From Zeugodacus cucurbitae (lineage: Eukaryota; Arthropoda; Insecta; Diptera; Tephritidae), in NCBI RefSeq assembly GCF_028554725.1, contig NC_071670.1:48308501-48372500 (forward strand): a stretch of DNA of 64,000 nt, read 5' to 3'. This document shows positions 56,215 to 64,000 of the stretch, in pieces; the first letter of the stretch is position 1, and every line of letters starts with the position of its first letter. The position numbers and the translations under genes were made by a program. The notes beneath the pieces were generated by a model. It was not told the origin of the DNA, ran no database searches, and was given only the letters and a program-made list of their open reading frames with translations.

Positions 56215-57435
56215 AAATAGAAGTCAGATGCTTCTGGGATCGTCGACGTCAATTGAATGTCACATGGATATCAAATGATATATTATGTCAGATGGCAGAT
56301 GTCAAACGGAAGTCAGATGAATACCAGACGGTGGATATCAAAGAGATACGAGATAGCATTAGTCGAATGAGAGTCAGATGACAGATGTCGATTGGATGAC
56401 GAATAGCTGGTTTCAAACGGATGTCAAATGAATGTCAGTTAATGAGTAGCAAAGGGATGTCATAAAAATGCCAGAAGGTAAATGAATGTCAAATGTCAGC
56501 TGTCAGCATGATATCTTATTAAAGTCAGATGACAACAATTAAACAGATGTCAGATGGATGTCAGTTAGTGGTTTTGATTGCCATGTCAAGTAGATGTCAG
56601 ATATAAAACGAATATCAATTATACACAAACATAGTCAAATATCAATTGGCAGCTTCAAATGGATGTCAAATGGCAGCTATGAAAGAAATGTATGATAAAT
56701 ATCAGTTGACATCAGTCGAATTTATGTCAGATGATAGTTGTCAAACGAATGTCAGATGGCTATCAAATCATCAGCTGTAAAATGTATTTTTGCTGAATGT
56801 CAAATGCCAGCTGTGAAACAAATATCAAAAGACAGTTGACAAACGAATGTCAGATGAAAGAGGTGAAAAGAATATCAGATGGATATCAAACAGCATTTGT
56901 CAAATGCATTTGTGATGAAGGTCAAATGACACCTGTGAAAAAAATATCTAAAGGAAGCAGTAAAACGGATGTCAAATGAATGCCAAATGCGCACTGTAAA
57001 CATGATATCTTATTAATATCAGATAACAGCAGTCAAATAGAATAAATCAAACTTATGGACGTCAGTTAGTGACTATAATAGGGATTTCAAAAAGGTGTCA
57101 GATGGCAATCGAATAAGTGTCAGATGCCAGATGTAAAACGAATATCAAATAGACTTCAAGATAAACAAATATCAAATGACAGCTGACAAATAAATGTCAA
57201 ATGGCAGTTATCAAAGGTATGTAAGATAGATGTCAGATGACATCAATCTAATGTATTTCAAATGGAAAATGTCAAACGTATGTATGTCATATAAGAGTTG
57301 TCAAACAAATATCAGATGAATATCAAATTGCAGCGGTCGAATGCATTTCTAATGGATATCAGATGGCAGTTGTGAAACAACAGAAGTCAGTTGTCAAATG
57401 AATGTCAAACGACTAAAAAAGCATCAAATGACAGC
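56215..57435. repeat. Degenerate minisatellite based on GTCAGATG / GTCAAACGA
   Basis: For about 1.2 kb, the strings ATGTCAGATGG, CAGTTGTCAAACGAATGTC and close variants recur, often every 20-25 bases and in places about every 10. Variation is high, with single substitutions and small indels. TATC replaces TGTC in many units. A second-level repeat of a few hundred bases is suggested by CATGATATCTTATTAA at about 56,505 and again at 57,000. The short frames within it reflect the repeat. It has no transposon ends that I can see. Confidence 0.9.
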
Positions 57436-57640
57436 ATTACGATTTGACAAATTCCTCTAAAAACGTAGTAATTCATCGTATCACACATGTGATAAAGCGG
57501 TCCCAAAGATGAAAGGATAGATAGTATAATTCTTATCAACATTGAAGTAGGTATGATTTCCTATTAAATACAGTCAAATTGAATTTCAACTATGCGACAA
57601 GATAGGTTTTGTTTGTTCGGCTAATTCAGATCATTGAACA

Positions 57641-58242
57641 CTTTGGTGTGTTTTTAAAATTTGATTTTTTTTTGTCATATCAAATATGTAGTATGATATG
57701 TTTGAAATCGATCCGAGTAAAATTCTATATAGATAGAGATAGACCCTCTAGAAGTTTCGCTCATTAGACCACGTCAGTTTTAATTTAAAACTTTAAACTC
57801 GTTTATCTGAAAACTAATTTTTTTTAAATCGGTGGACACAATTTCACTAAAAGTTATGAAGCGAATTTGCTCAAATATTGAAATAATGTTTATATTATTT
57901 TTTTATTTTCTTTGTTCAAAGTCTTTCAAAAACTAAAATTTGAATATTTTTCTTCGTTCAATAGCGAGATTTATCCATATACCAACGAAATATTTTTGGT
58001 TTTTTGATTTTGAAACTAATAATGAATAATGTTGTCCACCGCAAGAGCATTTTTTGAGTTACAAGGGAGATAATGAAGCAACGACTAAGTTTTCGGAATT
58101 TTTAAATAAAAATTTCACAAAATTCTGTTTAAATACCTATCTTTAATATGCTGAATTGTTTACATAAAAGATATGATTTCATAAATATAAAAAAATTGTC
58201 AAAAATACTCTCGTTTTCCAACATCTGAATCCCACTTAATGT
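57641..58242 (-). mobile_element. TIR element, family A, copy 3
   Basis: The left end CTTTGGTGTGTTTTTAAAAT resembles GGTTAGGTGGGTTTCAAAAT, the right end of copy 1 reverse complemented. The right end reads CATCTGAATCCCACTTAATG. The interior TTGTCCACCGCAAGAGCATT matches the reverse complement of copy 1 near 2,290-2,310. It lies in the opposite orientation to copy 1 and is more decayed at the left end. Confidence 0.55.
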
Positions 58243-59800
58243 TTATGGAGTTGTCTTTTTGACAAGTACCGCTGTCAAAACATCACTATCTCACTATATT
58301 AGTTGTAAGCCACTACATTATTTATCAAATTTATTCTGAATTAATATATTTTGTCACTACATTTTAATTTATACACTCATAGAACTCCATTATTTAAGTT
58401 TGAAATTAAATAAATATGTTTAATCAATGTTGTCATTTAATTTGAATTTAAATTGAACTTGCTTCTAATAAAAAAATGTTATGTATACGCCATGACGCAC
58501 AGTTGTATAATAGAGCGAAAGCACCACAGGCACAGCTGTTGTGTAACAGCAATTAGTAAAGGAAAACAAATGTACATATGTAGAAATTAGAGATGATAGC
58601 ATCAAAAACCAGACACGATATTTCGGGATAGTTTCTAGTACTAAATATCTATATACTTTTCATTAAGGTTTTGAAACTAACGAAACAATAATAATTAGAA
58701 AACCGCAAATTCTATGGATATGAAAGCTTAGGCAACTCTGATGTATATTTTCGAAAACACACATGTAACTGTAACGAAATTCGTAATTCTAATTACTGCA
58801 TCCCTAAATCGTGCCACAATTTTTCACTCCCTGCCTCACTCTCTCTCTCTTTCTCTCGAAAACACTAAACCAAGAATTATATTTGTTTTCCCGTAAATTG
58901 CCACATATGCAGCGCAGTATTTACGAATTTTCCTTATAAATACACATATATATTTACTTGCTTTTTAAGGAATTTTCCAATTTAACGCTCAATAAGCTTA
59001 GCGCCCTGCTCTGAGACCTCGCCTCACCACATTTGATTCCCTCCGTTCCGCTCATTGCTACAATTGTTTTAACTAAAACAAAATAAAAGAACTCCAGAAA
59101 AGACAAAATGTGTGTGGGTATGTGTTGTATTTTGATGAGAATTTAAACTGTTTGGTGGCTTGCAGCCTCGCCCATGCCGCGTTACTTGCAACCAATGACG
59201 CGCATACCAGCAGCAACAAGCCAACAGCTGCCTGTCAAGCGCACTCAGTATAGTGAAGCGTCAGCTGTAGCTTGATTGTGAGCGACAACAAATATAAGGT
59301 CGCCCTGTTCTCTGCTGCCCGCATTTCACACCATGCGCCCTCTAAGACCCAGGCCAATGTGGCACTTGATGAAATTACAATGACGACGCACATAATTTCT
59401 AAACCATAGACATACTGTTGACATTTGTAGTGCGGTATTTTTCTATTTCCAACAATGCCACATTCATTCAGTCACACAGTCACGGAGTGTTTCAGTCAAC
59501 TGACTGACTGGTAAGCCAAGGAGTACAGTTATTTGTAAGTGTGTAAGGGTTTTGTTATATTGAATGTGTTTTTTGCAATTTTTATTTTAATTATTTTTTT
59601 TTTGCGTTGACATTTGACAGTTTTATGCCTTTCCAAGGCGTTGCGAAGTAATTGAAAACAAATAAATAAGGAGCTGGGAAATATAGTAATTAAGTGCTCT
59701 CAAATATCTTGCTGGAAGCAGCTTATTTTTTTAATTTAAACAAATGTTATGAAGATATAGACCACGCTGACATGTTTCCATTATAAAGTGATAATCTAGT
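58243..59800. other. Gene-free stretch
   Basis: CTCTCTCTCT lies at 58,840-58,856. The part 59,160-59,350 is less AT-rich than its surroundings and could be regulatory, but shows no coding frame. No element ends were seen. Confidence 0.35.
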
Positions 59801-59960
59801 TATAAAGAGTGTTTTTTTATCATATGGTTCCGGAGAAAGTCTGTTCAATATGAAATGACAAAACTGAACTGATATAAATCAAGTAATAGCTGTCAAAAAT
59901 AGCAATTCCGAAAAAATATTTCTCATTGAAAAACACACGTCTAAAAAAACACCCATTATA
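59801..59960. mobile_element. Small TIR element (MITE), mariner-like ends
   Basis: The left end TATAAAGAGTGTTTTTTTA and the right end, reverse complemented as TATAATGGGTGTTTTTTTAG, are inverted repeats with TA on the outside. The 160-bp element has no coding sequence. The GGGTGTTTTTTT start resembles the outer end at 5,519 of the mariner-like remnant, so a related transposase may have moved it. Confidence 0.65.
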
Positions 59961-60594
59961 ACTAAGAAAAAAATAATTGCTGTGGAAAAGAATTGCTATG
60001 GAAAGTAATTATTTTTTCTTCCAAAATGGAGTAGACGAAATCCAAATTTCATTAACACAGTTCATTATCTTTCCATCTACACAAGAATTAGATTTATATG
60101 GCTGAGATCAAATTCTCAACTTCCAGGCTAAAACCGAATATCTCTCAATTATAAATATTTCATAGAAATTCTATTTCTCAACTTCGAACAGCTTAAATGC
60201 GAATTGCGACTCCTATCAATATACCCATCCATCAATCAACCAACTTTGTTTGACAACAACTTATACTAAATTCAGTATATATGGGAAGTATCTATGTACT
60301 AAGTACTTCAATGATTAATTTCAAGTAACAAGAAACCATCTGGAGCCTCGAAAAAGTGATTGAATTCAAGATTTATACGAGAAAAGAAGTTCTTTAAAGT
60401 TAAAACTATATTTATAAGACTTTAAGACCCAATAGAAAATGACAACTATGCAGGTGATTGAATGTAGGACTGTTGTCATTGTAGACCTCCCCTACCGGAA
60501 AATGACTGTGACTTTGCAGCAGCTTTTCACGATTCATTTTGACCAACAAGAATTGAGAAATATATGGGTTCAAGTCGATCAGTAAAGAAATTGG
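59961..60594. other. Unrecognised stretch
   Basis: I see no gene, element end or clear repeat here. Confidence 0.3.
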
Positions 60595-60703
60595 CTGTGA
60601 GAAATGATGTTACCAAAAGATAATGGGCGAAATCGGTTAACAACCACGCCTACTTCCCATATAACACAATTTTTAATTATATCTGATTCTTCCACTTTAC
60701 AAT

Positions 60704-61498
60704 CGGCCCTATTCCCGTTGTCGTTATCGTTTTTAAACGAAATAAGAACGCCTATTTGGCATTCCTGTTGGCGTTAACGACATTTATAGAAAATAAATTG
60801 AGATTCCCCAATTTGAAACGAGTATAGAAACAACATAGAAACAGTCGTTCTTTGTCGTTGCTATAATTGAGAGGACATAGAAACGACGCAGTTGTTTGAA
60901 GGAATATTTGAAGTGAAGGTGTAAATTCCAAATCGGAAACGGTTTGAAATTTTAATTTCTGAAATGGAAAAATATTCTGCATATGCCAAAGATTATATAA
61001 AGGGGACAAATATGGATATTTTCAAACAACTAAATCTATTCGCACCGCCATCGCGCGTTGGAGATGGTTGGCATATATATCTAAAACTGTAATTAAGATA
61101 TAAAAGGACTTAAAATTCAAAAGGAAGAAAAAAATGGTTCACAAAAAGTCCGAAGCTAGAATAACAAGAGGAGTTAATAAACAGATACCACTGTCTCCTT
61201 TGGAAGAAGATGTTGCGAATTTGATGCAGTTCGGAAATTAGCTGGACCACCAGGTAGAGTAGTCGGATTATACGCGAGCGAGGAGCATGAGACGCTGGAA
61301 GTATCACATATTTAAGAAGAAAGTTTGGAGGACGCAGATATATATATACCTATATTTCCAACATATCTTCAATTAAAAAAAATAAAATAAAGATGGAAGA
61401 CTAAAATTGTTGGGCAGATTTACCGTTGTTTAGAGTCAATAGAAAATAACATAAAATCCATTAAGTACTGCTTTAAGATTAAAACGGGAATAGCGCCG
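60704..61498. mobile_element. PIF/Harbinger-like element with 3-bp target duplication
   Basis: The ends CGGCCCTATTCCCGTT (left) and, reverse complemented, CGGCGCTATTCCCGTT (right) are 16-bp inverted repeats with one mismatch. AAT flanks both sides (60,701-60,703 and 61,499-61,501). In the intact copy 7 the same site reads TTTACAATATATA without an insert, supporting a 3-bp duplication. Three-base duplication and the enclosed Myb/SANT-type frame fit the PIF/Harbinger superfamily. There is no transposase. Confidence 0.75.
60963..61320 (+). pseudogene. Myb/SANT-type DNA-binding protein remnant of Harbinger-like element
   Basis: The first frame reads MEKYSAYAKDYIKGTNMDIF, then NLFAPPSRVGDGWHIYLKL and a stop. 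The next reads KKSEARITRGVNKQIPLSPL and EEDVANLMQF. The order fits the regulatory protein of Harbinger-type elements: a trihelix in which LNxxGPPxRxxxGWxKVW is followed by KxKxxxNKxxxRxTGGGxNK and LSPxEExVAxL. In such elements this protein helps the transposase reach the DNA. Stops and a frame change show it is dead here. The transposase gene is missing, so the copy kept only the accessory gene. Confidence 0.55.
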
Positions 61499-61814
61499 AA
61501 TATGTACATATATACAACAAGGATCCATGAAGATACCGGAACAAAACACAAACACTGAATTTAAGATGTGCCATCACTCATTTAAAAATTGTCCAAATCG
61601 GATTTTAAATTTTCAAAGCCCCAGATATCGAATATGAAGAATTCAGTGCCAAATTATACATTATATGTATATAATGATTTTCGCTATTCTAGTGGACTTT
61701 ATGGCGAATATACGGGATGAATTATCTGTTCTCATAACAAAAGTACATAAATCCATTGCGAAAGTATAAAATGTTCAATTACACCCGAACTTATTCCTTC
61801 CTCACTAGTTATCA

Positions 61815-62390
61815 ATACATTTATACCAGATTGTGCTAATGGGAAAGCCGTGGAACTAGCCTCTAACGCACCAAACCGATACTTTAAAGTTAACGTCTAC
61901 GGAGAATATTGGCCAAAAGTGTTTTGAGCAGCAGTGTGATAGAGGAAAATGTTGCCAGGAATATGCGCCTACAATTCTACTGTTTGCCAGGTCATAAAGC
62001 CATCGAGGGCAACGAAATCGTTGACTGGATTGCCAAGATTAATATAGAGCTGTCACCTGAAAACCTGATCGATATGGGCAAACCCGAAAAGACGGAAATA
62101 ACCAAAAAACCAAAGCGCGATAGAAGAATCTACCGCGTTGCAAAACCGCAAAGGTCATGTGCAAAGAGGTAGATCAGAAATATACAAGTTTCCTACTAGC
62201 ACTCGATAGAAAGGGCTGTAGAACCATGGTATATATTTACTGGTCACAGCTTAGTAGCGCCACACGCCTATCAGTTGGGACTGACAGAACGGGAGGAATG
62301 CAGAAAGTGTCAAGAGCAGGACACCAAGGTTTCATCACAAGATTCTTTCGAACATTACAAGCGTGATTTTCATTATAAATACCCTGAATT
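61815..62390 (+). pseudogene. LINE family 2 RNase H and C-terminal fragment
   Basis: The frame at 61,909-62,172 reads MRLQFYCLPGHKAIEGNEIV then DWIAKINIELSP, the last RNase H block with PGH and the D of the NEIVD motif. Next comes VDQKYTSFLLALDRKGCRTM in another frame, and then degraded knuckle text. It is closest to 52,838-53,300. It begins within a few bases of the end of repeat copy 9. Confidence 0.75.
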
Positions 62391-64000
62391 CATAGAGTTA
62401 GGGTAGTTGTTCTGCAATACCGATAATACTATTTTTATAACCTTTAAAGTATGTTATACAATGGCTTGGTTAGACTTAGAACTAAGATCTGAAGAATCCT
62501 ACTAAAAAGAGAAACTGAGAAAGAAATTTATACAACAATTATGTTTTCGATTTAAGAGTATTAAAACAAACCTCAAGAGTAATAACTTCACTTGGCATGG
62601 ATCGATATTTGACTACTTAGCCCCGAAGACTATCCATAGCATTCTTTAAATTCTCACTGATCTTTTGTAATAAAAACTAGATTATATCAATTTAGCAAAA
62701 TTTCAAAATAACTGTAGTAGTAGCAAGTTCTTATTACTCTACGTCTGAGATAATAATTAATGAACCCCACATATCTGCGCACCAAATACGACACCAACAT
62801 CTCAATAAAGTTGCATGAAAGACATTTGTATTCCCACTTCCCAGTTACCGTTATCCATATGTATGCATATATTATTGTTTGCTGCTTATTTTAAAATTAA
62901 ACAAAGGTGTTAACTGGCAACAAAAACAACAACAACCAGCAAAGCCGCCAAGAAAGGCAACCTCACACCACAATCTTCTTTAAATGAGTTTTTGTCAAAA
63001 TGTAGCACATAATTCTTGCCTAAGTATCTTGTAAATTGCTTAATAAGCAAAGCCGGTGTGCCAAAGCAAATTAGAAGCGCACAAAATGTGTAAATGAAAA
63101 ACAGAAAACAACAAAGGAAGGATGTAAAGAAGGAAGGTAAGGTGAAAGCTCTGAAGGTAGAGAAGTCTCTCCACGCAACTCTTACCTTATATGCTGTGAG
63201 TATGTATATAGTATGGTACATATGTAGTATGTATGTATATATGTGGATGCAAGACTATGCTCTGTGACGCACCATAACCCTTTGGCAGGCGTCAAGGAAG
63301 CATGTGAAAAAAATTAAACGCATTCTGAAGCTTTCACTTATCCCACAGCGCTTTCGCCTCACGCGGACGGACGAACGGAAGGAAGACAATTGAGCTTAAT
63401 AAGACAGTAAATGTGCGCACGCTGTCAAATTTATAGCTTACGTGCAGCAATAAAAACAACAACAACATCTACTTAGCATTCCCTCGACTACGAAACAAGC
63501 TCAGCGATTCATTTCGGCGCTGGCTGCGAGCTTAATTGTCGGTGCACACACCTGCATACATGCATACCTTCCCACTTGCATATGTGTCCGTATATGTGAC
63601 GTCGAGGACTCACGCCACAAAATCCGCCACTTGGCCATAAACCCTTCACCTTCACAGGTGTTAACACCTGCAAAACCGAAGACTCCAACACACACATCCG
63701 CCGACACAATTGCTTGCTGGCAGGATGCATCGTTCGAGTAAATTTATGTCTAAATTCGCTCGTTACAATAGTGAGAGTGGGTGTGTGTATGCGTAGCGGA
63801 GTATCTTTGAATTTACATATTCATGCCTGAATGAACTCTTTCGGCATATACTCGTATGAACTGCCAAGCAGCCGCAAGAAAATTTCAAATTCATTTCTTT
63901 CGTTATTTTAATTTTGAAGTTTTCCAAACACTTTGGCTCTCCAACAGCCGTTCGGGCACGTCGCAGCGCCGTGTCGCGCAATTAACACCTCATCTGCGTA
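62391..64000. other. Gene-free stretch to window end
   Basis: CAACAACAAC runs (62,920-62,935, 63,455-63,467) and GTATGTATGTATATATG at 63,225-63,243 are the only structured parts. Overlapping frames at 63,501-63,981 on the minus strand have no motif. Confidence 0.4.

Larger units (their letters stand above)
60595..61808 (-). repeat. Dispersed ~1.2 kb repeat, copy 9 (split)
   Basis: The right part from 61,808 down to 61,499 holds the start (CTAGTGAGGAAGGAATAAG on the minus strand), the weakened hairpin and ATACTTTCGCAATGG. The left part 60,595-60,703 holds the block ending in GTATAAAGTGGAAGAATC-like text (TTATATGGGAAGTAGGCGTG on the minus strand). A 795-bp element separates them. The 3' end of the repeat is missing. 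Confidence 0.75.

Noticed and set aside
56215..57435. CRISPR-like array
   Set aside because: Units are diverged, there are no constant-length unique spacers, and the genome is that of an animal.
1..64000. Endogenous retrovirus or LTR element
   Set aside because: I saw no paired LTRs, protease, integrase or envelope-like frame. All RT signal is of the LINE type.
1..64000. tRNA or rRNA genes
   Set aside because: I did not recognise any cloverleaf A/B box pair or rRNA segment by eye; a tRNAscan run would be decisive.

Overview
This window looks like nuclear DNA of a higher fly, most likely a tephritid fruit fly (Bactrocera/Zeugodacus/Ceratitis type). I see AT-rich sequence with CA/TG and CATA/ATGT simple repeats, many decayed mariner-type transposons, non-LTR retrotransposons with endonuclease, reverse transcriptase and RNase H motifs, and a roughly 1.2 kb dispersed repeat that I associate from memory with tephritid genomes. 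There are no bacterial operons, no rRNA or tRNA gene and no CRISPR array that I can recognise. I found no intact host protein gene. The 64 kb is probably intergenic DNA or a very large intron.

Layout: 0-4 kb holds the tail of one dispersed repeat (copy 1), a TA-flanked inverted-repeat element (family A), a mariner remnant and a longer relative of a small inverted-repeat element (family B). A weak candidate terminal exon lies on the minus strand at 4.1-4.2 kb. 5.5-7.6 kb is a mariner-like remnant split by copy 2. 9.4-11.7 kb is the best preserved element, a LINE (family 1) with endonuclease and reverse transcriptase, broken by frameshifts and lacking its 3' end. 12.5-17.7 kb holds copies 3 and 4, a GAGA-rich region with a TATA/initiator candidate, a family B element and a mariner remnant. 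19.5-20.3 kb is a pogo/Tigger-like element. 21-29 kb holds pieces of LINE family 2 (RNase H and zinc-knuckle type), copy 5 split by a LINE insertion with an 11-bp target duplication, a deleted LINE family 1 copy, and copy 6 split by a TTAA-flanked piggyBac-like element.

31-42.8 kb holds three mariner remnants, one split by a 176-bp LINE tail and one by an unclassified insertion, plus LINE family 2 pieces. 45.5-46.95 kb is copy 7 inserted into a satellite-like repeat whose 121-bp tandem form lies at 49.7-50.05 kb. 50.8 kb holds a 69-bp LINE tail with its own target duplication. 52.3-54.8 kb holds a mariner remnant, a LINE family 2 piece and copy 8. 56.2-57.4 kb is an unusual degenerate GTCAGATG-type minisatellite. 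57.6-62.4 kb holds another family A element, a small TIR element, copy 9 split by a Harbinger-like element with a broken Myb/SANT-type reading frame, and a last LINE family 2 piece.

No set of genes here works together as a pathway. The value of the window is its insertion history: several nested insertions have recognisable target duplications or empty-site relatives within the same window.
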